Shown: piece by piece, positions 52,430-61,431 of the stretch
Position numbering within the stretch: the stretch's first letter is position 1
Layout of the letters: each line of letters starts with the position of its first letter
Source of the DNA: Phytoactinopolyspora limicola
Lineage (GTDB): Bacteria > Actinomycetota > Actinomycetes > Jiangellales > Jiangellaceae
Reading direction: 5' to 3'
Assembly (NCBI RefSeq): GCF_011320225.1
Contig: NZ_JAAOEN010000024.1
Location: forward strand, 1 to 61,684
DNA: 61,684 nucleotides
Translations under genes and position numbers: made by a program
Notes under the pieces: generated by a model
Seen by the model: the letters and a program-made list of their open reading frames with translations, nothing else
Told to the model about the DNA's origin: nothing
The model's database searches: none

Positions 52430-53830
52430 ATGAGTGCGCACTTCGATGTCGTGGTCCTCGGTGCAGGCCCTGGCGGATACGTCGCCGCGATCCGCGCCGC
52501 GCAGCTGGGTAAGTCCGTTGCTGTCGTGGAATCCAAGTACTGGGGCGGGGTCTGTCTCAACGTCGGCTGCATCCCGAGTAAGGCGCTACTGCGCAACGCG
52601 GAGCTGGCCCACCTCGTCAAGCATCAGGCCGATACGTTCGGGATCAGCTTCGACGGCGAGGTACGGGTCGACTTCGCCAAGGCGTTCGAGCGTAGCCGCG
52701 ACGTCGCCGAGGGGCGCGTCAAGGGTGTGCACTTCTTGATGAAGAAGAACAAGATCACCGAGTTCGACGGCTGGGGCACGTTCACCGACGCGAATACCCT
52801 CGACGTCGCCCTCAACGCGGGCGGCAACGAGACCGTCACGTTCGACCACTGCATCGTCGCCGCCGGCGCTACCACCCGGCTGCTGCCCGGCACCCAGCTC
52901 AGCGAGCGGGTCGTTACGTACGAAGAGCAGATCATGCAGGGTGAGCTGCCCGGCAGCATCATCATCGCCGGTGCTGGCGCTATCGGGGTGGAATTCGCCT
53001 ACGTGATGGCCAACTACGGCGTCGACGTCACCGTCGTCGAGTTCCTCGACCGGATGGTGCCGCTGGAAGACCCCGACATCTCCAAGGAGCTGGCCCGGCA
53101 GTTCAAGAAGCTGGGCGTCACGGTGCGCACCTCCACTCGGGTGGACGCCATCGATGACAGCGGCGACAAGGTCAAAGTTACGGTCACCAGCGGCGACAAG
53201 GAAGAGGTCCTCGAGGCCGACAAGGTCCTCCAGGCCATCGGCTTCGCCCCTCGTGTCGAGGGATACGGCCTCGACAAGACCGGGGTCAAACTCACCGAAC
53301 GTGGCGCGATCGACATCGACGATTACATGCGGACCTCGGTACCCAGCATCTACGCCATCGGCGACGTCACGGGCAAGCTCATGTTGGCCCACACCGCCGA
53401 AGCGATGGGTGTCGTGGCGTCCGAAACCATCGCCGGCGCCGAGACCATGCCGATCAACTACGACATGATCCCGCGTGCCACCTACTGCCAGCCGCAGATC
53501 GCCGCGTTCGGCTACACCGAGGCCCAGGCCAAGGAGAGGGGCTACGACGTCAAGACGGCGAAGTTCCCGTTCATGGCTAACGGCAAGGCGCACGGCCTGG
53601 GGGAGACCGCCGGCTTCGTCAAGATCGTGGCCGACGCCCAGTACAACGAGATCCTGGGCGCGCACATGATCGGCCCGGACGTCACCGAGTTGCTGCCGGA
53701 GCTGACTCTGGCCCAGCAGTGGGATCTCACCGCCGACGAGGTCGCACGGAACATCCACGCGCACCCGACCCTGTCGGAGTCGGTCAAGGAGGCCATTCAC
53801 GGCATCGCCGGCCACATGATCAACATGTGA
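52430..53830 (+). CDS. lpdA: Dihydrolipoamide dehydrogenase (E3)
   Basis: 466 residues, ATG 52430; longer frames read into the previous gene. FAD motif [19 protein letters not shown], redox pair Cys42/Cys47 in [16 protein letters not shown] motif [24 protein letters not shown]-binding [16 protein letters not shown] and the His-Glu couple in [14 protein letters not shown]3 component that reoxidises lipoamide in pyruvate and 2-oxoglutarate dehydrogenase complexes. No E1 or E2 gene nearby, so it serves complexes encoded elsewhere. Confidence 0.95.
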   Translation: MSAHFDVVVLGAGPGGYVAAIRAAQLGKSVAVVESKYWGGVCLNVGCIPSKALLRNAELAHLVKHQADTFGISFDGEVRVDFAKAFERSRDVAEGRVKGVHFLMKKNKITEFDGWGTFTDANTLDVALNAGGNETVTFDHCIVAAGATTRLLPGTQLSERVVTYEEQIMQGELPGSIIIAGAGAIGVEFAYVMANYGVDVTVVEFLDRMVPLEDPDISKELARQFKKLGVTVRTSTRVDAIDDSGDKVKVTVTSGDKEEVLEADKVLQAIGFAPRVEGYGLDKTGVKLTERGAIDIDDYMRTSVPSIYAIGDVTGKLMLAHTAEAMGVVASETIAGAETMPINYDMIPRATYCQPQIAAFGYTEAQAKERGYDVKTAKFPFMANGKAHGLGETAGFVKIVADAQYNEILGAHMIGPDVTELLPELTLAQQWDLTADEVARNIHAHPTLSESVKEAIHGIAGHMINM

Positions 53831-53925
53831 GCACCTAGCCCGCTCACTGAACGCGCTTTGAGGTTGCGCGCCTTGGTGTAGGGAGATCGGCGTCCCAAAG
53901 GTGTTCGTGGGTTGGCCCGGAAGGT

Positions 53926-54129
53926 GTGTGCACCTGATCTCCGTTTGCTCACCTGATCTTTTTTGTGGCGACGATCAGATGCAGGAGTGATGACGACGAT
54001 GCTGGTCAGCGCGGTGTGCGCTGCACCTGATCTCGTCTCATGGTGTGGACGCTTAGCGATCAGGTGCATGATGCGCTCCTGCAAGCGGTTGTCGTGCATC
54101 TGATCGCCAACCGTCCACACCGCGAGACG
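53926..54129. repeat. Composite palindromic element D, copy 2
   Basis: Begins with the same 22 bases as copy 1 (36693). Second half folds as one long hairpin: outer arms 54034-54051 and 54112-54129 (18 bp, two mismatches; GGTGTGGACG core) and inner arms 54056-54071 and 54092-54107 (16 bp, two mismatches; GCGATCAG). The 53831-54334 gap also holds palindrome E and a short operator-like repeat; I see no gene in it. Confidence 0.8.
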
Positions 54130-54158
54130 CGCAGCCGAAGGCAACCCAGGTGTTTCTG

Positions 54159-54228
54159 CACTCCGCTACCGCCAGATGGCGTTAATGGCCGAATTCGGCG
54201 TCTAACACCATCTGGCGGTAGCGGAGTG
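54159..54228. repeat. Palindrome family E, full copy
   Basis: 26-bp arms 54159-54184 and 54203-54228 (CACTCCGCTACCGCCAGATG then G), one mismatch, around a loop that itself contains GCCGAATTCGGC. A single diverged arm of the same family occurs at 14679. Confidence 0.85.
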
Positions 54229-54301
54229 ACGGAACCAGCGATAGGCGGTCACTGGCCCGGCTGGGAGGCACTCGCATCCCCCAAAGTCAACTAATACTTG
54301 A

Positions 54302-54332
54302 CGAGAATTCCACACCTACCGTACGGTTCTCG
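54302..54332. promoter_or_regulatory. Interrupted inverted repeat before the DapB-like gene
   Basis: CGAGAA (54302-54307) with TTCTCG (54327-54332), and inside it the palindrome ACCGTACGGT (54318-54327). It sits two bases before the start at 54335, and TTGACG at 54298 could be a -35. A candidate operator for one of the XRE-cupin regulators of this cluster. Confidence 0.35.
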
Positions 54333-54334
54333 CC

Positions 54335-55375
54335 ATGACTGTGACTCACACCTCGCCCCCTGCTCCGACCGGCCCAGGTCACGACACCCCCATCGACGTT
54401 GTCCACGTAGGGCTCGGCCCGATTGGACAGCAGGTGCTGACCTTCCTGTCGGATCGCATCAGCTACCGCAGCGTTGGCGCGGTGGACATCGACCCGCAGC
54501 TGATCGGGCGCCCCCTGGGTGCTGTCGCGGACGTGGTGAGCAGCGACGCCGTCGTCGTCGGCTCCATCGGTGAGTTGCCCAAGGCGGCGCCGGGCGCGGT
54601 GGCCATCCATTGCGCCGGGTCCTCGTTGGAGAAGGTCGCGAGCACCTTCGTCGAACTCATGGAGGCCGGCTACCACGTCGTCTCCACCTGCGAAGAGCTG
54701 TCCGACCCGCGGGCGACCCAGAGCGAGCTGGCCGCACGGCTCGACCGAGTAGCGGTCGACAACGGCGTGGTGTTGCTCGGCACCGGGGTGAACCCGGGCT
54801 ACTCGATGGACTACCTGCCGGTGGTGCTGGCCGCGTCGCAAAGAGCGGTTAAGGGTGTCACCGTGCACCGGGTCCAGGACGCCGGCCTGCGGCGGCTGCC
54901 GCTGCAGCGCAAGGTGGGCGCGGGGCTGACGGTGGAGGAGTTCGCCGAGCGAGTCCAGCAGGGCACCATCCGGCACGTCGGCCTGCCGGAGTCGGCTCGG
55001 CTGGTGGACCGGGCGCTGAACCTGGGATGCACCAACTTCACCGAGACCATCGACCCGGTCATCGCCACGACGGCTGTCCCGTTGGGCGACTCGGCGGTCG
55101 AGCCGGGCCGGGTGCTGGGGATCGACCAGCTCGTCGTCGCGCACCGGGACGGCGAAGAGCTGATCCGGCTGCACCTTCAGATGGCGGTTGGGCTTCCCGA
55201 CCCGCGGGACGTCATCACTGTCGACGGAGACCCGGGCCTGGAGACCGTCATCCGCGGTCTACACGGAGACTCGGCCACCGCAGCCGTGGTGGTGAACTCG
55301 CTCGGCCGGGTCCGGGTGGCGCCGCCTGGGCTGCGAACCGCCGACGAGATCCCCGCCTCCCCGCTGAACTTCTAA
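54335..55375 (+). CDS. DapB-like NAD(P)-dependent dehydrogenase (2,4-diaminopentanoate dehydrogenase-type)
   Basis: 346 residues. Rossmann start IDVVHVGLGPIGQQVLTFLS, then SVGAVDIDPQLIGRPLG, VAIHCAGSSLEKV, GYHVVSTCEELSDP and LLGTGVNPGYSMDYLPVVLA, the pattern of dihydrodipicolinate-reductase-like dehydrogenases such as the ornithine-pathway 2,4-diaminopentanoate enzyme. It is too long and diverged to be the lysine-pathway DapB. Nine bases before a D-aminoacylase, so an amino-acid catabolic dehydrogenase is likely. Substrate unproven. Confidence 0.83.
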   Translation: MTVTHTSPPAPTGPGHDTPIDVVHVGLGPIGQQVLTFLSDRISYRSVGAVDIDPQLIGRPLGAVADVVSSDAVVVGSIGELPKAAPGAVAIHCAGSSLEKVASTFVELMEAGYHVVSTCEELSDPRATQSELAARLDRVAVDNGVVLLGTGVNPGYSMDYLPVVLAASQRAVKGVTVHRVQDAGLRRLPLQRKVGAGLTVEEFAERVQQGTIRHVGLPESARLVDRALNLGCTNFTETIDPVIATTAVPLGDSAVEPGRVLGIDQLVVAHRDGEELIRLHLQMAVGLPDPRDVITVDGDPGLETVIRGLHGDSATAAVVVNSLGRVRVAPPGLRTADEIPASPLNF

Positions 55376-55384
55376 GGACACCGG

Positions 55385-57070
55385 GTGGCCAGCCTGCTGA
55401 TCAAGAACGCCCGCATCGTCGACGGATCGGGTGCCGCGGCCCAGCCGGGTGACGTACTGCTCGATGGCGACCGGGTCGCCGCCGTCGGTGCTGACACCGG
55501 CGGAATTGCGGATCGGGTGATCGACGCCGACGGCCGGGTCGTGTGCCCGGGGTTCATCGACATGCACAGCCATGTCGATTTCACCATCGAGCGTTACCCC
55601 CGGGCCGACGGGATGCTGCGGCAGGGGGTGACCACCATCGTCACCGGTAACTGCGGGATGAGCCCATTCCCAGCTCGGGCGGAGGACGGGGCAGGTGCTG
55701 ATCCGCGCTGGCCTGACCTCGACGCGTTCGCGGCGGCGATCTCGCGGCGTCCGGTTGCCGTCAACGTCGCTCCACTGGTGGGCCATGGTGCGGTGCGGCT
55801 GGCCGCGATGGCCGACCCGGGCGCGGCCACCCCCAAACCCAGCGAGCTGACCCGGATGCGCAGCCTCGTTGCCGCCGCCATAGCGCAGGGTGCACACGGC
55901 ATGTCCACCGGGTTGATCTACGACCCGGGCCGGTTCGCCGAGACGGCGGAGATCGTCGAGCTGGCCATGGTGGTCGCGGCACACGGCGGCTTCTACGCCT
56001 CACACATCCGCGACGAGGGCGACGCCCTGGTGGACGCGGTCCGCGAAGCACTAGAGATCGGCCACGCCGCCCAGGTTCCGGTGCAGCTCAGCCACCATAA
56101 GGCCAAACGGCGCCGGAACTGGGGAGCGGTGGGGAAGACCCTGCCCATGGTTGACGACGCCGCGGCGGCCGGACTGGACGTCCTACTGGACTGCTACCCC
56201 TTCCCGGCCAGCAGCACCAGCCTGTGGGCGTACCTTCCCACCTGGGCCCGGGCCAGCCGGTTGCTCGGGGAGCGCAACGACGACGGCCGCCTCCCGTCGG
56301 ACCTACGCAACAACGTGATCGAAGGGATGGAGGAGCGTTTCCCCGGCTCGTCGTCGATCCCCGGCGCGGGCACCGACCTCGACGACCTCACCATCGGCGA
56401 CATCGCTGTTCCCGACCGGTTCGAGCGGCATATCGGGCAACGGCTGGTGGACGCGGCACACGCCGACGGAGTGTCCCCGGCCGACCTAGCGCTCGACATG
56501 CTGCTCGCGGGGGAGAAGGTGCAGATCATCGACCACGCGATGAGCGAGGCGGACATGCGGACCGTCCTGGCACATCCACGGTGCATGATCGGCAGCGACG
56601 CCCGGCTGATCCACCCGGACATCCCCGGCGTGCCGCATCCGCGCAACTACGCCACCTTCACCAGGTTCCTCCGGCTGGCGGGGGATGGGTTGATGCCGCT
56701 GGAGGAGGCGGTACACCGGTGCACCGGGCTACCCGCTCAGCGGCTCGGATGGGCCCGCGCGGGACGCCCGGCCCCGGCGAAACACCTGGACCGCGGCCTG
56801 ATCCGGCCCGGGGCAGCCGCCGACCTGCTGATGTTCGACCCCGACCGGTTGCGCGACCACTCCACCTTCGATGACCCCAAACGATTCAGCACCGGCCTGG
56901 ACCTGGTGGTGGTCAACGGTGTTGTGGTCGTCGAGAACGACGACGACACCGGAGCAGCCGCCGGCAGGTTCGTCCGCAACCACCCGGCGCCGGCGAACCG
57001 ACCGCCCCGAACCGAGACGAGGGGAGGGCAACCATGGCCGGATTCGTCGGCAGGCGCCTCGTCACCCTGA
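55385..57070 (+). CDS. N-acyl-D-amino-acid deacylase (D-aminoacylase)
   Basis: 561 residues, GTG start at 55385. Amidohydrolase metal site: VCPGFIDMHSHVDF, GVTTIVTGNCGMSP (the D-aminoacylase Cys), FYASHIRDEGDALVDAV, VQLSHHKAKRRRN and MIGSDARLIHPD. It releases free D-amino acids from N-acyl derivatives. The last 12 residues overlap the start of the broken permease gene (57034), so a former operon structure is preserved. Works with the preceding dehydrogenase in D-amino-acid or N-acyl-amino-acid use. Confidence 0.92.
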   Translation: MASLLIKNARIVDGSGAAAQPGDVLLDGDRVAAVGADTGGIADRVIDADGRVVCPGFIDMHSHVDFTIERYPRADGMLRQGVTTIVTGNCGMSPFPARAEDGAGADPRWPDLDAFAAAISRRPVAVNVAPLVGHGAVRLAAMADPGAATPKPSELTRMRSLVAAAIAQGAHGMSTGLIYDPGRFAETAEIVELAMVVAAHGGFYASHIRDEGDALVDAVREALEIGHAAQVPVQLSHHKAKRRRNWGAVGKTLPMVDDAAAAGLDVLLDCYPFPASSTSLWAYLPTWARASRLLGERNDDGRLPSDLRNNVIEGMEERFPGSSSIPGAGTDLDDLTIGDIAVPDRFERHIGQRLVDAAHADGVSPADLALDMLLAGEKVQIIDHAMSEADMRTVLAHPRCMIGSDARLIHPDIPGVPHPRNYATFTRFLRLAGDGLMPLEEAVHRCTGLPAQRLGWARAGRPAPAKHLDRGLIRPGAAADLLMFDPDRLRDHSTFDDPKRFSTGLDLVVVNGVVVVENDDDTGAAAGRFVRNHPAPANRPPRTETRGGQPWPDSSAGASSP

Positions 57071-57675
57071 TCCCCGTCCTGCTTCTGGTCGCGCTGATCA
57101 CGTTCGGCATCCTGCATTTCACGCCGGGTGATCCGACCATCGCCATCCTCGGTATCGACGCCACTCTCGAGCAACGAGAGGAACTCCGCCAGGCGCTGGG
57201 CCTCGACCGTGGGGTGGTGGAACAGTTCCTGAACTGGGCCGGTGGGCTGCTGCGTTTCGACTTCGGGCAATCGTTGTATCTGCGGGTGCCGGTGGCCGAC
57301 GCGCTGGTCCGGTAGCTGGAGCCCACCGCGTTGCTGGCGGTGTACTCGCTGGTGGTCGCGCTCGTGGTCGGTATCCCGGCCGGGGTGATCTCCGGGGTGC
57401 GCCGCGGTGGACTGGCCGACCGGCTGGTGATGGGGATGACGGTGGCGATCAACGCGGTGCCGAACTTCTTCCTCGGCATCCTCGCCATCATGTTCTTCGC
57501 GGTGCAGTTGGGCCTGCTGCTCACAGGTGGTTATGTCTCACCGGCCGACGACGTCGCCGGTCGTCCCAGGAACTGGCATCCTGCTCAACGACGGCCTGGC
57601 CGGGCGGGGCAGGTCACCGCGGTAGCCGAGCCGGTGCGGCGTGGAAAGGGATACGCGGCGGTGTGGCCGCTGTAA
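57034..57675 (+). pseudogene. Oligopeptide ABC permease (DppB type), disrupted
   Basis: MAGFVGRRLVTLIPVLLLVA followed by LHFTPGDPTIAILG is the N-terminus of a DppB/OppB permease, read from ATG 57034. An in-frame TAG at 57313-57315 interrupts it after 93 codons; the same frame resumes with LEPTALLAVYSLVVALVVGI and NAVPNFFLGILAIMFFAVQL. After GGYVSPADDV (about 57555) homology ends and the frame runs to 57675 in unrelated sequence, so the C-terminal EAA loop and about 130 residues are missing. Two independent lesions point to a true pseudogene. DppC and the ATPases are absent too. Confidence 0.85.
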
Positions 57676-57711
57676 GATCGGCAGCCAGAGTTGACGTCGA
57701 GTGGAGAACAC

Positions 57712-58359
57712 GTGGCGCGAAGCGAGCCGCCGGGCGCCGGAGCACGAACAGGATTGGACCCCACGGTGGTGGGTGCGCGGATCCGGGCCCGCCGCAAAGA
57801 ACTCGGCCTGACGCTGCAGAACGTCGCCGACCGCGCCGACGTGTCGAAGAGCCTCGTCAGCCGGATCGAGATCGGCAAGACCTGGCCGTCGGTGGGTGTC
57901 CTAGAGCAGATCAGCGCGGCGTTGTCCACCACACCACGGGTGTTCGTCTCAGAAGACGACGCCGTTGACCGGCCCAGCTCTGCCGCGGACGGTGACGACC
58001 CGCCAAGGGGTGCCGACGACGCCGTCCATGTGGTGCGTCGCGCGGCCCGCAAGAGTGTGACCTACCCCGGTGGACGTCATCCGCTGCAGCTACTCACACC
58101 AGATCTACAACGCCCCTTCGAGGTCACCTTGGCCGAGGAGAATCCCGGACAGTGGTACGACGTGGCCCGGACGGCCGTGGAACGGGAGGAGTTCGCGTTG
58201 GTGCTGGAAGGCCAGTACGAAATCGACGTCGACGGCGAGGTCGTGAGCCTTGACCCGGGCGACAGCATCTACTTCAGCCCGGGCGGTCCGTATCGGGTAC
58301 GCGCCGTTGGCCCGGTGCCGGCGCGGGCCATCTGGATCTCCACCCCGCCGGGGTTCTGA
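57712..58359 (+). CDS. XRE-family regulator with C-terminal cupin domain (first of pair)
   Basis: 215 residues from GTG 57712, which has GTGGAGA upstream; TTG 57691 would add seven residues. Helix-turn-helix near residues 15-70 (IRARRKELGLTLQNVADRADVSKSLVSRIEIGKTWPS) and a cupin effector domain near 130-205 (FEVTLAEENPGQWY, FALVLEGQYEIDVDGEVVSL, DPGDSIYFSPGGPYRVRA). Cupin-HTH proteins commonly control amino-acid or polyamine catabolism; here probably the D-aminoacylase cluster. Overlaps its paralog by one base. Confidence 0.92.
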   Translation: MARSEPPGAGARTGLDPTVVGARIRARRKELGLTLQNVADRADVSKSLVSRIEIGKTWPSVGVLEQISAALSTTPRVFVSEDDAVDRPSSAADGDDPPRGADDAVHVVRRAARKSVTYPGGRHPLQLLTPDLQRPFEVTLAEENPGQWYDVARTAVEREEFALVLEGQYEIDVDGEVVSLDPGDSIYFSPGGPYRVRAVGPVPARAIWISTPPGF

Positions 58360-58982
58360 TGAGTACCACGGAAATGGCGCAGCCGGCCCCCGACGACGGC
58401 GTCCTCGACGTCGATCTCGGGCGGCGGCTACGTGCGGCCCGTCGGGAACGACGGCACAGCCTGCAGTTCGTCGCCGACCAGGCCGGGTTGTCCAAGAGCT
58501 TCATCAGCCAGCTCGAGCTGGGGCAGTCCGCGGCGTCGCTGGGGACGCTGAAGCGGATCTGCGCCGTCCTGGACATTCCGGTGTGGGCCCTGCTCGACGA
58601 CGCACCGACGTCCGCTTCCGACGACGATTCGTCGGAGGCGGGCCGTCGGGTAGCCGTCGTCCGCCGTCACCATCGGAAGGTCCGCCGCCCGGCCGGTTCG
58701 TCGACCGAGATCTCGCTGCTCACCCCTGACCTGAACCGCAAGATCGAGGTCACTCTGAGTGTCGTTCAGCCTGGTGAAGGGTACGGGCACGAGCCGTACA
58801 CCCACCGCGGTGAAGAGTTCGGTCTCGTGCTGTCCGGTACCTACGAGGTCACCGTCGACGGGGTTGTGCACGTGCTGGAAGAGGGCGACAGCATCTACCT
58901 GCCGAGCCACCTGCCGCACCGCACCCGGGCGCTGGGCGACGTACCCGTGACGACGTTCTGGGTGGTCACGCCCCCGTCCTGA
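58359..58982 (+). CDS. XRE-family regulator with C-terminal cupin domain (second of pair)
   Basis: 207 residues, overlapping the previous stop (TGATG). Helix-turn-helix in LRAARRERRHSLQFVADQAGLSKSFISQLELGQSAASLGTLKRI and cupin motifs HRGEEFGLVLSGTYEVTVDG and LEEGDSIYLPSHLPHRTRAL, the latter with more His residues than in its paralog. Clearly a duplication of the first gene, since diverged in the ligand pocket, so the pair may sense two ligands or form heterodimers. Confidence 0.92.
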   Translation: MSTTEMAQPAPDDGVLDVDLGRRLRAARRERRHSLQFVADQAGLSKSFISQLELGQSAASLGTLKRICAVLDIPVWALLDDAPTSASDDDSSEAGRRVAVVRRHHRKVRRPAGSSTEISLLTPDLNRKIEVTLSVVQPGEGYGHEPYTHRGEEFGLVLSGTYEVTVDGVVHVLEEGDSIYLPSHLPHRTRALGDVPVTTFWVVTPPS

Positions 58983-58988
58983 GGCCCG

Positions 58989-59007
58989 TGTCCAGCAGTG
59001 CTGGACA
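58989..59007. promoter_or_regulatory. Perfect 9-1-9 palindrome after the regulator pair
   Basis: TGTCCAGCA-G-TGCTGGACA, starting six bases after the second regulator's stop. The one-base loop cannot form a normal terminator hairpin, so an operator is as plausible. The rest of 58983-59295 shows no gene; TTGAAG near 59131 may belong to the promoter of the next gene. Confidence 0.5.
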
Positions 59008-59295
59008 ACAGCACGAATGCTCCGGTGCCGGGCAATGGGCGGATTCTGCGCATCGTCAGTCCTTGGTCTGCCGTCAGATCGCCTGAGCTGACGGGACGGG
59101 AGGGGCGTGCGGCCGCGCCATCAAAGTACGGTTGAAGTTCACATATGTCAATGTTTACTGGACATTCTTGTGGTCCGGCTTCGCTTCAACGCGGAAGGTT
59201 CCGCCGCCTTGAGCGCGACGAGCTACGTCAGTGAGAAGTACATTTCTCTTGCGCCAGCAATGGCGTGCAGCGCACATACTCACGAGGAGCTAACG

Positions 59296-60420
59296 GTGTC
59301 CGAAGCCGAACGCACAGCGAACCCAGACGGACCGCCCGCCGCAGCGGACCCTCCGGCGAAGCGATCGCGACGCCGCTGGTTCAGGGCGAGCCTGATCATC
59401 GGGCTGGTGGCGGTGATCGCCGCGGCCACGACGCTGATCGTGCAAGGAGTGCGGGAACGCAACCGTCAGGCCGAGTTGACGGCGGAGGCGGAGACGGATG
59501 CCGCTCAGTTGCTCAGCGCGCTGGACGTCACCGCTGAGGCGGCGGACGCCTACGAGGGAGTCGCCACGGCCTCGATGGTGTTCCTGACCGATGTCGCCCT
59601 CGTCACGCAGGACGCGGCCGCCGAACACGCGTCGGAGTTCCCGGACGAGACAGTCGCTGAACTGGACGCCGCCGTCGAGGTGCTGGGCGGGTTGACCGAA
59701 GGCGAGTTCGACGCGGTCGGCGCGGCGCGACTCCACAACGGGTTCAATGCCGATGACCTTGCCGGTGAGCTGGCCGAGCGGTACATCGAAGCCGACGCCG
59801 ACGAGTTCGACACGGAGAAAGCGCGGGTCGCGGCCGAGGCCGAGCGGCTCGCCGATGTCCGTCGTGAACTGACAGATCAGGCGGACGAGCTGTCCGATGC
59901 GGTCGACGCCGTCGATCAGGTAATGGTGAGCCTCGCCGAAGAGGTTGCGGCCATGGGGAGCGGCATCATCGAGGATCACCCGAAGGCTTCGGACAAATCC
60001 GTCAAACGGCTGAAGAAGGCGGTTGGTGTCCTCCAGGAACTGGCCGCGGCGGAGACGCTTCTTGTGCCGGCCAGCGACGGATCTGACGATTCGGACGAGG
60101 CGGCGGAATCAACGGTGGCCGACGCACTGGTCAGCTTCGCCAATGCGGGCGAGAAGGTCCGTTCGTCGCACGACAAAACGGTGGCTGAGGAGGAAGCCGC
60201 GGCTGCCGCCGCTGCTGCGGCCGCGGCGGCGGAGAAGGAACGTCAACGGCAAAGCGGCGGCGGCTCCGGCGGTGGAGGAGGCGGCGGCTCCGGTGGTGGC
60301 GGTTCCAACAGCGGTGGCGGCGGCTCCGGCGGAGGCGGCGGAGGAGGCGGCGGCCAGCGGTTCTGCACGTACAACCAATGGACACCCAACGGCCTGATCC
60401 TGCTCCAGCGGCCGTGCTAG
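59296..60420 (+). CDS. Membrane-anchored protein with coiled-coil ectodomain and glycine-rich Cys-ended tail
   Basis: 374 residues; GTG 59296 has GAGGAG seven bases upstream, and earlier in-frame starts lack one. Residues 1-28 are acidic-to-basic and cytoplasmic, a single membrane helix follows (ASLIIGLVAVIAAATTLIV), then about 250 residues of Ala/Glu/Asp-rich helical sequence likely to form coiled coils, an Ala-rich helix, a Gly/Ser tract near residues 318-355 and the ending FCTYNQWTPNGLILLQRPC. I recognise no enzyme domain. Type II topology would place the Cys pair outside the cell, suggesting a surface or cell-wall role. Confidence 0.8.
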   Translation: MSEAERTANPDGPPAAADPPAKRSRRRWFRASLIIGLVAVIAAATTLIVQGVRERNRQAELTAEAETDAAQLLSALDVTAEAADAYEGVATASMVFLTDVALVTQDAAAEHASEFPDETVAELDAAVEVLGGLTEGEFDAVGAARLHNGFNADDLAGELAERYIEADADEFDTEKARVAAEAERLADVRRELTDQADELSDAVDAVDQVMVSLAEEVAAMGSGIIEDHPKASDKSVKRLKKAVGVLQELAAAETLLVPASDGSDDSDEAAESTVADALVSFANAGEKVRSSHDKTVAEEEAAAAAAAAAAAAEKERQRQSGGGSGGGGGGGSGGGGSNSGGGGSGGGGGGGGGQRFCTYNQWTPNGLILLQRPC

Positions 60421-60445
60421 GTCGACCGTTGAGCTAGCTGCGCCT

Positions 60446-60490
60446 CGGTGGTTAGTGTCATGGGCCGCCGGTCCATGACACTAACCACCG
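60446..60490. terminator. Palindromic bidirectional terminator
   Basis: Perfect 18-bp arms 60446-60463 and 60473-60490 (CGGTGGTTAGTGTCATGG) with a nine-base loop. It fills the gap between two convergent genes, six bases before the MetF-like stop. Like the other intergenic palindromes, it lacks a T-tract. Confidence 0.75.
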
Positions 60491-60495
60491 CACCG

Positions 60496-61431
60496 TCATG
60501 TGGAACGGGGGTGGCGGGGATGTTCGCGGCGCAGGTGCGTGGCGAGGTCGACCGAGGCGTCGATCTCGGCTCGCCGGATGGAGACACTTTCGACGTTGAA
60601 GCCGTACGGGATGCCCAGGCGTTCACAGAAGGCCGCCAGCTGGTGGGCCGTCTCGGCGCAGTGGTCATATGAGGTCGTCAGCGGGGCATCCGTATGGTCG
60701 AGGTCGTTGCGCATCCACCGTGGCACGTCGACCCCCAGCCACTCCAGAAATGCCAACGTCTTGAGGGATCCGCATACCGACAGGGTGAAGATCACCGGAA
60801 CTGGTCGCACGCGACGGGCCGCGCATTCGTAGTGGTAGTCGGAGACCATGCTCTTGGCGGCGTCGGCGTCGTACACCACCTGGGTCACGAAGAACGCGCA
60901 GCCGGATTCTTGCTTGCGCAGCATCCGAAGGTGTTCGTCGGCTCCTCGTGAGTGCCGTTCGGGGATGGCGACGGCTCCCAGCGGGAGATCGGGGCGCACG
61001 TCGCGGCGGAGCGCCTGCGCGTCACGTAGGGAGACGTGGACTGCCTTGGAGCTCGACGACGCTCCGACGAAGACGCTGGCGACTCTGCGGGGATCCTGTT
61101 CGGTCAGCCAGTTCTTGAGGGTGGCCTCGTCGTACTTCCCGACGCAGCGGTAGACCACAACCGGCCGATCCCATGCCGCGAGGTGGTGGGTGTGGAAATA
61201 ACCAGGGTCCATCGTCGGCAAATACGGGAACGGCCGCTCTTCCGGGTTGCGGTCGCTCTCGTCGTCGATGTCGTAGAGGATGAGGCCGTCGACGTCGATC
61301 GTGCGGAGCCGTTCCACCGTGATGTCGGCGATGCGTTGTGCGTCGTCGGGCTGCGTTGTCCGTCGTGGCGGAGTGATGCTGAACAGCAGCAGACGGCTGT
61401 CCCGGTTGCTGAGCCGCTCGGTCAGGTCCAC
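60496..61431 (-). CDS. Methylenetetrahydrofolate reductase-like protein
   Basis: 311 residues, GTG start 61431 behind GGTGAGGAGAATG. MetF-type barrel: LLLFSITPPRR at the N-terminus, then a run of Asp/Glu-rich loops (LILYDIDDESDRNPEERPFPYLP), HSRGADEHLRMLRKQESGCAFFVTQVVYDADAA (the folate/FAD region) and PVIFTLSVCGSLKTLAFLEWLGV. It is longer and more diverged than MetF; the actinobacterial subfamily may reduce methylenetetrahydrofolate without FAD. Downstream 61432-61684 contains only a GT-rich stretch and no gene I can support. Confidence 0.85.
   Translation of the reverse strand: MDLTERLSNRDSRLLLFSITPPRRTTQPDDAQRIADITVERLRTIDVDGLILYDIDDESDRNPEERPFPYLPTMDPGYFHTHHLAAWDRPVVVYRCVGKYDEATLKNWLTEQDPRRVASVFVGASSSSKAVHVSLRDAQALRRDVRPDLPLGAVAIPERHSRGADEHLRMLRKQESGCAFFVTQVVYDADAAKSMVSDYHYECAARRVRPVPVIFTLSVCGSLKTLAFLEWLGVDVPRWMRNDLDHTDAPLTTSYDHCAETAHQLAAFCERLGIPYGFNVESVSIRRAEIDASVDLATHLRREHPRHPRST

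Noticed and set aside
53797-54144. Minus-strand open frame of 115 codons in the repeat gap
   Set aside because: It runs through palindromic element D and lacks a ribosome site or recognisable domain; it is a by-product of repeat sequence.
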